This document shows positions 29,544-38,488 of a DNA stretch of 64,000 bases, piece by piece. The notes under the pieces were generated by a model. The model made no database searches. It saw only the letters and a list, made by a program, of their open reading frames with translations, and was not told the DNA's origin. Every line of letters starts with the position of its first letter. The stretch's first letter is position 1. The stretch is from Oscillospiraceae bacterium (GTDB taxonomy: Bacteria > Bacillota > Clostridia > Oscillospirales > CAG-272), in NCBI GenBank assembly GCA_015063745.1, contig SVTO01000001.1, positions 1-64,000 of the forward strand. Direction: 5' to 3'. The position numbers and the translations under genes are program-made.

Positions 29544-31730
29544 TTAATTCAGAGTATGGCTTCCGCCGCTTAACATGGTTTCGATGCGGTTCCACAGAAG
29601 CGGATACTGCTTTCTGCCGGGATCCGTGTCGGCTATGTGTCGGGCTTCCTTTGCCGCCAGTTCCACAAATTCCACGTCCCGGCATCCTGCGGCCAGACGG
29701 AAACGGTCTTCACCATGCTGGCGGGTACCGGTCTTGTCCACAAAATCACCGGGTCCGCGGAGCATCAGGTCGTATTCCGCAATGGCATAGCCATCGTAGT
29801 TCTGCTTGATGACACGCAGACGTTCCATAGAATCTTCGCTGCGGCTGTCTGTCACCAGTATAAAATAGGATTTCGCACTGCCTCTGCCCACACGTCCTCT
29901 CAGCTGGTGCAGCTGGGACAGGCCGAAGCGTTCTGCGTTTTCCACGATCATCAGAGTTGCATTGGGTACGTTTACGCCGACTTCAATTACGGTAGTGGAT
30001 ACAAGAACCTGCATTTCCCCGCTGCAGAAACGGTTCATGACATTTTCCTTTTCCGCCGGCTTCATTTTGCCGTGGACAAATCCGATCTCCATTTCCGGCA
30101 GTTCTTCCGCCAGCGTTTTTGCGTATTCCACGGCAGCTTTCAGCATGGGGGTATCCGTTTCCTCCTCATAGAAGGACAAATTGGCCATATCATCCGGGTC
30201 GGCGGACTGTTTTTCCTTTTTCTCCGGGTTCTCTTCCACGGCGGGACACACAATATAGGTCTGGTGTCCTTCCGCCGCCTGTTTTCGGATGAAGCCGAGC
30301 ATTCTTTCGTGATAGGTACTGTCCACGATGAAGGTATCCACTCTCTGACGTCCCTTCGGCAGTTCATCGATCCGGGACACATCCAGTCCGCCGTATGCTA
30401 CAAGGGACAGGGTACGGGGAATGGGGGTAGCGCTCATGACCAGGCAATGGCAGTTCTGGCCTTTATCCAGAATCGCCGCCCGCTGCATGACGCCGAAACG
30501 GTGCTGTTCGTCGATGATGACAAGGCCAAGGGAATCGATTTGCACGGCCTCCGTCAGCAGGGCGTGGGTACCGACGATCAGACCGATGCCGCTTACGTCG
30601 TCCGGCTGCATACCGATGGTGAGGTTTTCGTCACGCAGGCCTTCCAGAATGGCGTTTCTCTGTTTTTTCGGCGTGGAGCCGGTCAGAAGTGCGCAGCGGA
30701 TACCGAGTTTTGCAAACAGAGGTTCCAGATCTGCGTAGTGCTGGTTCGCCAGAATTTCCGTGGGCACCAGAAGCGCACACCGGTATCCGTTGCGGATGGC
30801 CAGATAGGCTGCGTAGGCGGCAACAACGGTTTTACCGCTGCCTACATCCCCGATCAGGATACGGTTCATGGCGTATTTCCCGGCCATATCGGCGGTGATT
30901 TCGGATACACAGCGTTTCTGGGCGCCGGTCAGTTCATAAGGCAACTTTTCGAAAAAGGCTGTGAAGTCCGTATGTGGTGTGGGACAGGTGTTCGGGACCT
31001 TCAGCACCGCATTGTTGTGGGCCATGGCCAGAAAACGGATGAACAGTTCCTCGAATACAAGCCGCCGTTTGGCTGCTTCCAGATGTTCCATGGACGGCGG
31101 ACGGTGGAGGGCGTTCAGCATATACGTTCGGGAAGGCAGTCCCACACGCTGCAGTACTTCAGGCGGGAGATATTCCGTCATTTCCCCGGCGCATCTCCGC
31201 AGGGCTTCTTCGGTATAGCGGTACATCTGATTCTGCTTCAGTCCACCCGTCAGCGGATAGACCGGTACGATTTCCCGAAGGGGTTTATCCTCCGTGTACG
31301 GTTCGTATATGGGGTTAGTACACTGGAGGCGGCTTTTGAATTCCGCGGAAAAGCGGCCGAAAAAACGGAAAACGGCCCCTGTATGTACATTATCCTTGAC
31401 ATACGGTGCGTTGAAATAGACGATCTCACAGCTGCCCGTGTCGTCGAAGGCCCGGAATTTGGTAATGGACATACCCCGGCGGATCACTCTGTACTGAGGC
31501 TCCGAAGCCACGGTCAGGATGACGGCATAGGGAATGTTCGGTGCTTCCTCAAGGGCGGTACGGATTTCGGCGAGGGTACGGATATCGCCTCTGTTCTGGT
31601 AGGCACGGGGATAACAGCCGACCAAATCTCCGAGGGTACGGATGCCGGCCTTCTCCAATGCTTCCCTGCGCGCCGGTCCGACTCCCGTCAGTTCCCCTAC
31701 ACTGCAGTTCCACTGATATGCATTTGCCAT
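29544..31730 (-). CDS. recG: ATP-dependent DNA helicase RecG
   Basis: LIGDVGSGKTVVA; IDEQHRFGV; MSATPIPRTL; QLRGRVGRG; N-term wedge domain. Confidence 0.96.
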   Translation of the reverse strand: MANAYQWNCSVGELTGVGPARREALEKAGIRTLGDLVGCYPRAYQNRGDIRTLAEIRTALEEAPNIPYAVILTVASEPQYRVIRRGMSITKFRAFDDTGSCEIVYFNAPYVKDNVHTGAVFRFFGRFSAEFKSRLQCTNPIYEPYTEDKPLREIVPVYPLTGGLKQNQMYRYTEEALRRCAGEMTEYLPPEVLQRVGLPSRTYMLNALHRPPSMEHLEAAKRRLVFEELFIRFLAMAHNNAVLKVPNTCPTPHTDFTAFFEKLPYELTGAQKRCVSEITADMAGKYAMNRILIGDVGSGKTVVAAYAAYLAIRNGYRCALLVPTEILANQHYADLEPLFAKLGIRCALLTGSTPKKQRNAILEGLRDENLTIGMQPDDVSGIGLIVGTHALLTEAVQIDSLGLVIIDEQHRFGVMQRAAILDKGQNCHCLVMSATPIPRTLSLVAYGGLDVSRIDELPKGRQRVDTFIVDSTYHERMLGFIRKQAAEGHQTYIVCPAVEENPEKKEKQSADPDDMANLSFYEEETDTPMLKAAVEYAKTLAEELPEMEIGFVHGKMKPAEKENVMNRFCSGEMQVLVSTTVIEVGVNVPNATLMIVENAERFGLSQLHQLRGRVGRGSAKSYFILVTDSRSEDSMERLRVIKQNYDGYAIAEYDLMLRGPGDFVDKTGTRQHGEDRFRLAAGCRDVEFVELAAKEARHIADTDPGRKQYPLLWNRIETMLSGGSHTLN

Positions 31731-31905
31731 ACGGAAAACACCTCCTTCTCTTCCGCCGTTCTTTGTATACTGCTATGGTATCATAAATGAATCCGCATTT
31801 CAAGTAACTTACGTAAACTTTATGTGTTTTTATCCGTTTCCGTCGGAAATTTTTCTTTTTTTATTATTCTTACTCACATAACAATGAATATTTTTCCCAA
31901 AACCA

Positions 31906-31934
31906 TTGCTTTTTATGTATGTTCATGGTATAAT
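31906..31934 (+). promoter_or_regulatory. Promoter TTGCTT-17-TATAAT upstream of amino-acid binding protein
   Basis: Hexamers 31906-31911 and 31929-31934. Confidence 0.65.
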
Positions 31935-32012
31935 ATGCATATTGGGCGGCAAGACATCGCCCATGCATCATGTATGCAAATTTTTTATTATATTTTCAAG
32001 GAGAGACTCACT

Positions 32013-32858
32013 ATGAAAAAGGCATTATCCCTCGTTCTGGCTGCTCTGATGCTGGCTTCCATGCTCGTATCCTGCGGCGGCTCCGGCGAACCCGTTGTTA
32101 AGGTTATCGAAATTGACCTGACTGAAGAAGAATACGCTTTCGGCGTTGACAAGACCCAGCCCGAACTGCTGGAAAAGGTAAACACCTTCCTCGCAGAAAT
32201 CAAGGCTAACGGTAAGTTCGACGAAATCTGCAACAACTACTTCGGCGACGGTACTCCCGTTCCCGTAACCTCCGCTGTTGAAGATGCATCCAAGGATCAG
32301 CTGGTTGTTGCTACCAACGCTGCTTTCGAACCCTTCGAATACATGGAAGGCGACAAGTACCTCGGTATCGATATGGAAATCGCAGCTGCTCTGGCTGAAT
32401 ACCTGGGCGTTGAACTGGTTATCTCCAACATGGAATTTGACGCTGTATGTCTGTCCGTTGGTCAGCAGAAGTGCGACATCGCTATGGCTGGTCTGACTGT
32501 TAAGCCCGACCGTGAAGAATATGTTACCTTCTCCGATTCCTACTACAACGCAGCTCAAAAGCTCATCGTTCCCGCTGACAACACCGAATTCGATGCCTGC
32601 ACCACCGCTGATGAAGTTGCCGCTATTCTGGCTGCAAAGGATGCTTCCACCATCATCGGCGTTCAGACCGGCACCACAGGTCAGTTCTACGTAGAAGGTG
32701 ACGCAGACTGGGGCTTTGACGGTTACGCTGTTACCTGCACCGGTTACAAGAACGGCTCCATGGCTGTTCAGGACCTGATTAACGGCAACATTCAGTACGT
32801 AATCATCGACTCCGCTCCCGCTGATGCCATCACCGCTTCCATCAACGAAATGAACTGA
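32013..32858 (+). CDS. Amino-acid ABC transporter substrate-binding lipoprotein (SBP family 3), apparent circular permutation
   Basis: Lipobox MLVSC; residues 28-77 match the canonical C-terminal segment, residues 96 onward the canonical N-terminal start (QLVVATNAAFEPFEYMEGDKYLGIDMEIA). Confidence 0.9.
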   Translation: MKKALSLVLAALMLASMLVSCGGSGEPVVKVIEIDLTEEEYAFGVDKTQPELLEKVNTFLAEIKANGKFDEICNNYFGDGTPVPVTSAVEDASKDQLVVATNAAFEPFEYMEGDKYLGIDMEIAAALAEYLGVELVISNMEFDAVCLSVGQQKCDIAMAGLTVKPDREEYVTFSDSYYNAAQKLIVPADNTEFDACTTADEVAAILAAKDASTIIGVQTGTTGQFYVEGDADWGFDGYAVTCTGYKNGSMAVQDLINGNIQYVIIDSAPADAITASINEMN

Positions 32859-32952
32859 GCACGATTCAATACGTAAGCCTTTCATACTCCCTCACCGTCT
32901 ACAGCCCGTGGGGGAGTATTGCTTGCTTTTGATTCATTACAAGGAAATTCTA

Positions 32953-33663
32953 ATGGGAAATTTTGATAAAAAAATTGCAAAATTCATAGAGATCTTCATT
33001 GACCAGAACGGTTATGTGAAGGTTATGGAAGGTCTGCAGAACACTCTGCTGATCGCCATCTCCGGTCTGATCATCGGTATCGTGATCGGTACGCTGATCG
33101 CTACGGTTCGTGTCTTCCCCAAGTACAAGACCCTGCCAAAGGTTCTCAATGCCATCTGTACATTTTATGTCGGCTTCTTCCGCGGCACGCCTATGACGGT
33201 GCAGCTGCTGCTGTTCTATTATGTACTTCTGCCCCTTATGGGGATCCGGATCACCGGTTTGAATGTTTCCATTCTGGTATTCGGTCTCAACTCCGGGGCG
33301 TACATTTCCGAAATCATGCGCAGCGGTATTCAGTCCGTGGATATCGGTCAGATGGAAGCCGGCCGTGCTGTCGGTCTGTCCTTCCCCGTTACCATGATGA
33401 AGATCGTGATTCCCCAGGCGGTCAAGAATATTCTGCCCACCATGGGTAACGAGTTCATCGCCCTGATCAAGGAAACCTCCGTTGTCAGCTTCGTAGGTGC
33501 GGCGGATCTCTATGTAGCGTTCAATTACATCGGCTCCAACAGCTACGAGTTCATGGTACCGTATCTGGTTATGGCCATTATTTACATTGCAATCGTTATG
33601 CTGATTACACTGGGCATCAAACTGATGGAAAGGGGGCTGGCTAAGAGTGATAGACGTCATTGA
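32953..33663 (+). CDS. Amino-acid ABC transporter permease (HisM/GlnP-like)
   Basis: [24 protein letters not shown]...[16 protein letters not shown]...[29 protein letters not shown]. Confidence 0.94.
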   Translation: MGNFDKKIAKFIEIFIDQNGYVKVMEGLQNTLLIAISGLIIGIVIGTLIATVRVFPKYKTLPKVLNAICTFYVGFFRGTPMTVQLLLFYYVLLPLMGIRITGLNVSILVFGLNSGAYISEIMRSGIQSVDIGQMEAGRAVGLSFPVTMMKIVIPQAVKNILPTMGNEFIALIKETSVVSFVGAADLYVAFNYIGSNSYEFMVPYLVMAIIYIAIVMLITLGIKLMERGLAKSDRRH

Positions 33664-34477
33664 TCTGAAAAAGAGCTTCGGCAAAAACGATGTTCTCAAG
33701 GGTATCAATATCACCATCAACAAGGGTGACATTGTCTGTGTCATCGGTCCCTCCGGCTGCGGCAAGTCCACTTTCCTGCGCTGTCTGAACTGTATGGAAG
33801 ACCCCACCGGCGGCAGCATCATCTTCAAGGGTGTGGATATCGCCGACATGAAGGTGGACATCAACGCACACAGACGGCACATGGGCATGGTGTTCCAGCA
33901 GTTCAATCTGTTCAACAACAAGTCCGTGATCCAGAACATTATGCTGGCGCCCGTTTATCTGGGTATTCAGGATCTGAAGAAAGTCAAGCGGCATAATGCG
34001 GTGCTTAAGTTCACCAATCTGTTCCGTGCAAAGAACAAGAAAAAGGAGCTCACGCCCATCACGACCACCAAGGCGCAGATCCGTGCAGAGGCGAAGGAAA
34101 ACGCCCTGAAGCTGCTCCAGCGTATCGGTCTGGAAGACAAGGCCAATATGTATCCTGCTACCCTGTCCGGCGGTCAGAAGCAGCGTATTGCCATTATCCG
34201 TGCTCTGGCCATGAATCCCGACGTGATTCTGTTTGACGAACCTACCTCCGCTCTGGACCCGGAAATGGTCGGCGAAGTCCTGGATCTGATGAAGGTTCTG
34301 GCACAGGAAGGCATGACCATGGTTATCGTTACTCACGAAATGGGATTTGCCCGCGAGGTTGCCAACCGGGTGATCTTCATTGACGAAGGCAGAATTTTGG
34401 AAGAAGCGGAACCCAGAGAGTTTTTCGACAACCCGAAGAATCCCCGTCTGAAGGAATTTCTGTCCAAAGTATTGTAA
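33647..34477 (+). CDS. Amino-acid ABC transporter ATP-binding protein with internal insertion
   Basis: [52 protein letters not shown] start overlapping permease end. Confidence 0.94.
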   Translation: MIDVIDLKKSFGKNDVLKGINITINKGDIVCVIGPSGCGKSTFLRCLNCMEDPTGGSIIFKGVDIADMKVDINAHRRHMGMVFQQFNLFNNKSVIQNIMLAPVYLGIQDLKKVKRHNAVLKFTNLFRAKNKKKELTPITTTKAQIRAEAKENALKLLQRIGLEDKANMYPATLSGGQKQRIAIIRALAMNPDVILFDEPTSALDPEMVGEVLDLMKVLAQEGMTMVIVTHEMGFAREVANRVIFIDEGRILEEAEPREFFDNPKNPRLKEFLSKVL

Positions 34478-34506
34478 GGAAAATTTGATTTGTTGGGAGA
34501 AGTGCA

Positions 34507-35229
34507 ATGTGTACTGATAACTGTACTCCCCTCTTATCGGTAAAGAAACCGGAAGAGTCCATAAAAACACCTCAGGGTGGGTATTGCGATAAAGAATATT
34601 ACTACCAGATTTTTATCCAAAAAGATTTTGCCTCCAATGAAGAAAACAATATCGACCGTATTGTAAAAACGGAAATTGCGACAGGCAGGGTAGTTATGAC
34701 AAGTCCCCCTCTTGCCCTCAATCATGCCAACGATATGACTTACAATGCAAGAATTGACAAGTTTATTGTATGTCATAACAATCCCAATCGCCATTTGATT
34801 TCGTTCCTGGACCCGGAAACATTGACCGTTACAGATACTCTCTCCCTGCCCTGCTTGATCTTCAGTATTGATTACAATGAAGACAGAAACATGTATGTAG
34901 TCGGTTTGGCCGGGGGACAATCGTTCCGGTTTCTGGATAAAAATTTCCGGTTTGCCGACGACACCGTGCATCTGCCGACGGAAATCACAAAGGGGTATAT
35001 CACCCAGGGTGTCGGTTGTGATAACCGGTATATTTACTTTGTATTATTTCGTCAGAATGTGATCACTGTATATGATTGGGACGGGAACTTCGTCACTGTA
35101 TTTGATGCTCACGTGAATGGACATGAACCAGAGAATATCAGTATTGCAGACGGAACTGTTTATGTCGGTTCCGGTGGTGGAGACGGTTCCATCCTGTGGG
35201 AAATTCTTCCTCCCGAAGGTTTGATGTAA
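34507..35229 (+). CDS. Hypothetical protein, beta-propeller-like repeats
   Basis: Repeating beta-rich segments (MTYNARIDKFIVCHN..., IFSIDYNEDRNMYVVGL..., YDWDGNFVTVF); no recognised family. Confidence 0.5.
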   Translation: MCTDNCTPLLSVKKPEESIKTPQGGYCDKEYYYQIFIQKDFASNEENNIDRIVKTEIATGRVVMTSPPLALNHANDMTYNARIDKFIVCHNNPNRHLISFLDPETLTVTDTLSLPCLIFSIDYNEDRNMYVVGLAGGQSFRFLDKNFRFADDTVHLPTEITKGYITQGVGCDNRYIYFVLFRQNVITVYDWDGNFVTVFDAHVNGHEPENISIADGTVYVGSGGGDGSILWEILPPEGLM

Positions 35230-35527
35230 ACCTGTTTCATCTTCCCAAACAACAAGACAGCACAGAGAGCAAACAAAATGTTTTCTGTGCTGTTTCTCAT
35301 TTTTATCATAGCAGCAGGTATACTGCACATCCGAATCCTCAATTCCCTTGTCGTTAATGGGCCAACTTGCTTGACTCGGCGGCATATTTATGATACAATA
35401 TCTATTGGAAATATTATTTAACGGCAGACAGCTGCTATTTCCGTAAACATATTTTTCTTTCCATAATTCGTCTGTTTTCACGGAAAGTATGTTCAAGAGA
35501 AAACAAACTGGAGAAAAGAGTAGATTT

Positions 35528-36838
35528 ATGACCGACACCAATATCAACACAACCAAAAACCTTTTGGATTTTATCGAAAAAAGCCCTACCGCTTTTCATG
35601 CTGTAGAAACCATCGGTTCCATGCTGGATGAAAGTGGGTATTCCCATCTCGGCGAAGGACAGAACTGGGCGCTTGTTTCCGGCGGAAAATACTATGTGAC
35701 CCGCAATCAGTCCTCCCTGATCGCTTTTCGGATTCCGGAGCATTACGTTCCCGGCTTCCTCATCACCGCCAGCCATTCCGATTCCCCCACATTCAAGCTG
35801 AAAACCAATGTAAACAACAACGGTTCCAAATATACCCGTCTGAACGCAGAGCCCTACGGCGGTATGATCTATTCCACCTGGATGGACAGACCTCTTTCCG
35901 TAGCGGGTCGTGTGATCCTTTCCGAAAACGGCAGTATTGTTTGCCGAAATGTGAAGATTGACCGGGATCTGGTGCTGATTCCCAGCGTTGCCATTCACCA
36001 GATGCGTACCCAGAACAGCGGTGTGGCTCTGAATCCCGCTGTGGATCTGGTGCCCCTGTTCGGCGGTAAGGATGCTTCCTTTACGGATGTTCTGGCGGCA
36101 GAGATGCAGCTGGAGAAAGAACAGATTCTCGGCATGGATCTGTATCTGTACAACCGTACCCACGGTTCTGTATGGGGTGCTGACGATGCCTTTTTCTCCG
36201 CACCGCGGATTGATAATCTCCAATGCGCTTACGGTACCCTGCTGGGCTTTATGACACCTGAAGCGGCTGAAAACGCTGTGGGAATTCCGGTATACAGTGT
36301 ATTCGACAATGAAGAGACGGGCAGTGCCACTAAGCAGGGTGCGGGGTCTGTATTCCTTGCCGATACATTAGAGAGAATCTGCGGCTGTCTGGGACTGTGC
36401 ATGAAGCAGGCTCTGGCTTCCTCCTTCATGATCTCCGCGGACAATGCCCATGCCGTTCATCCTAATCACGGTGAGCTCAGCGACAACGCCAATGCGCCGT
36501 ATATGAACGAGGGAATTGTCATCAAACACAATGCCGCGCAGAAATACACAACCGATGCATTCTCCGCCGCTGTGTTCACGGAAATTTGTCGACAGGCCGA
36601 TGTGCCGGTACAGTTTTTCCACAACCGCAGTGATATGCCCGGCGGTTCTACACTCGGTTCCATTTCCAACACCAATGTGCCGCTGTACACTGTGGACATC
36701 GGTCTGCCCCAGCTGGCGATGCATTCTTCCTACGAAACTGCCGGCTGTGCGGACACGGATACTCTTATCCGCGCCTGTGCGAAATTCTACGCCTGCGCTT
36801 TTGCTTCCGAAAACGACGGTATGCTGAAGATGCTGTAA
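35528..36838 (+). CDS. M18 family aminopeptidase
   Basis: LLDFIEKSPTAFHAVETI...ITASHSDSPTFKLK...DNEETGSATKQGA...SADNAHAVHPNH. Confidence 0.95.
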   Translation: MTDTNINTTKNLLDFIEKSPTAFHAVETIGSMLDESGYSHLGEGQNWALVSGGKYYVTRNQSSLIAFRIPEHYVPGFLITASHSDSPTFKLKTNVNNNGSKYTRLNAEPYGGMIYSTWMDRPLSVAGRVILSENGSIVCRNVKIDRDLVLIPSVAIHQMRTQNSGVALNPAVDLVPLFGGKDASFTDVLAAEMQLEKEQILGMDLYLYNRTHGSVWGADDAFFSAPRIDNLQCAYGTLLGFMTPEAAENAVGIPVYSVFDNEETGSATKQGAGSVFLADTLERICGCLGLCMKQALASSFMISADNAHAVHPNHGELSDNANAPYMNEGIVIKHNAAQKYTTDAFSAAVFTEICRQADVPVQFFHNRSDMPGGSTLGSISNTNVPLYTVDIGLPQLAMHSSYETAGCADTDTLIRACAKFYACAFASENDGMLKML

Positions 36839-36857
36839 TGGAGGATTGGGAGGTATT

Positions 36858-37526
36858 ATGATGAAGAAAACAATCAGATGGATCTGTTTCGGACTCTTCC
36901 TGCTTTTGTCAGCTTCCGCATTCACGGCCTGTGACAGAATTTCTCAGGATGATGTGATTTCCGTACTGGAAGACATCAGCGCCATGCTGGATGAGACTTC
37001 CGGTGAAACGGCTACGGATGCTGTAAATACCGAAACCGGGGCTGTTACGGAAACAAAAAAGGAGTCTGCGACGGAACACGTAACGGAAGCGGCTACTGAA
37101 GCGGTTACTGAGGTGGCTACGGAAGCTGTTACCGAACCCGAAACCGCCGTTACGGAAGAAGTTGTTTCTTACGGTGAGTATTATTATGATGTGGAAAACG
37201 TGGTTCTGTATCTGGACACCTATGGAGAGCTGCCGGAAAACTACATGACCAAGGAAGAAGCGCAGGATCTGGGATGGTCGGGCGGTTCTGTGGAAAAGTA
37301 TCAGGACGGTGCGGCGATCGGCGGGAATCGGTTCGGCAATTACGAAAATCTGCTGCCTGATTCCAACTGGATCGAGTGTGATATCGATACCGAAAATGAA
37401 AGAAGCCGCGGTGCCAAGCGTCTGGTATTCTCCCTAGAAGACGGGCTGTATTACTACACCGACGACCATTACGAAACCTTTGTGGAAGTCTACATCAACG
37501 AAGACGGCGAGGTTGAGTACAAATAA
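36858..37526 (+). CDS. Hypothetical lipoprotein-like protein with Thr-Glu-Ala low-complexity region and ribonuclease/barnase-like C-terminal part
   Basis: MMKKTIRWICFGLFLLLSASAFTAC; TEAATEAVTEVATEAVTEPETAVTEE; C-term NYMTKEEAQDLGWSGG...DIDTENERSRGAKRLVFSLEDGLYYYTDDHYETFVEV resembles the barnase/RNase N1 fold family. Confidence 0.65.
   Translation: MMKKTIRWICFGLFLLLSASAFTACDRISQDDVISVLEDISAMLDETSGETATDAVNTETGAVTETKKESATEHVTEAATEAVTEVATEAVTEPETAVTEEVVSYGEYYYDVENVVLYLDTYGELPENYMTKEEAQDLGWSGGSVEKYQDGAAIGGNRFGNYENLLPDSNWIECDIDTENERSRGAKRLVFSLEDGLYYYTDDHYETFVEVYINEDGEVEYK
37081..37160 (+). repeat. Degenerate 12-nt repeat encoding TEAA/TEAV/TEVA units
   Basis: acggaagcggctactgaagcggttactgaggtggctacggaagctgttacc. 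Confidence 0.7.
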
Positions 37527-37579
37527 CTTTACACACAAAAAGGACGATGTATCAGCACGATGCACCGTCCTTTGTCGAT

Positions 37580-38311
37580 TCAGATGATAAAGCTCAGGAA
37601 ATACAGGAATACCATATGCGCCGGGTAGAAAATGTAGAAGAAGCATTTCATCCGCAGTTTTCCCGGTCTGCCGTTGTACAGGATCAGAATGGGTACGGCA
37701 AGGACACTCCAGAACTGCGTCGTGAAGCCGCCCCCCATGTATTGCTCCAGCGCCAGTGCGAACATACCGCCGAAAAACAGCAGTTTCTGTCCCCAGGTTT
37801 CCTTCGGCAGAAAGGCAAAAAGCGGTATCAGGACACCCCAGAAGCCGTAATCCACCGTCAGGTTCTGTGTCAGCAGCCATACGCCGTTCAGCAGAAACAG
37901 AAATAAGAGCGTGCAGACAAAGGAATTTACAGTTGGGTGTACCGTCTTTCCGGTGGTCTTTTCATAGATCTTTTCAAGCCACGTTTTTTCGCCGGTCAGG
38001 GATTTCACTGCTCCGTCAGCTGCCGCCATCAGGACTATGGACAGGGAGAAGGTCAGCAGGATGCCCAGATATATCGTTTGTTCCACTACGGTATAAACAA
38101 TCTGACAGCCCATGCCCAGCAGGAAGATCTGCAGAAAATACCGCAGTCGGTTTCTGGTATACCGGAAGCCTTCCGCTATACAGTAGGCGTACAGGGGAAA
38201 GGCGATTCTGCCGATGATGCGCATCCAGCCGCACTGGGGGAACAGGATCACGCCGGCGTGGTCGATGAACATGGTGACTGCCGCTATGATTTTCAGTATA
38301 CTGCCAGTCAT
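37580..38311 (-). CDS. TraX family membrane protein (acyltransferase-like)
   Basis: MTGSILKIIAAVTMFIDHAGVILFP...GRIAFPLYAYCIAEGFRYTRNRLRYFLQIFLLG. Confidence 0.85.
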   Translation of the reverse strand: MTGSILKIIAAVTMFIDHAGVILFPQCGWMRIIGRIAFPLYAYCIAEGFRYTRNRLRYFLQIFLLGMGCQIVYTVVEQTIYLGILLTFSLSIVLMAAADGAVKSLTGEKTWLEKIYEKTTGKTVHPTVNSFVCTLLFLFLLNGVWLLTQNLTVDYGFWGVLIPLFAFLPKETWGQKLLFFGGMFALALEQYMGGGFTTQFWSVLAVPILILYNGRPGKLRMKCFFYIFYPAHMVFLYFLSFII

Positions 38312-38488
38312 GTATGATAAACCTCGGTTATTTTGAAATTACAGAATCAGTATACCACATTTTCCGCCCTGTGACAAGACGGATTTGCGTTCTTTTTTCG
38401 CCGGAAGGGTAAAAATTCTTTTAACTATTGACCAATGGCAAAATTTCCTGTATAATATTTCTGTACATACAAAAAACGGAGGTACGAT

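Noticed and set aside
29637-31790. 717-aa ORF antisense to recG
   Set aside because: Shadow ORF; recG motifs are intact.
37081-37160. Short tandem repeats considered as CRISPR or VNTR
   Set aside because: In-frame low-complexity protein repeat; no spacers.
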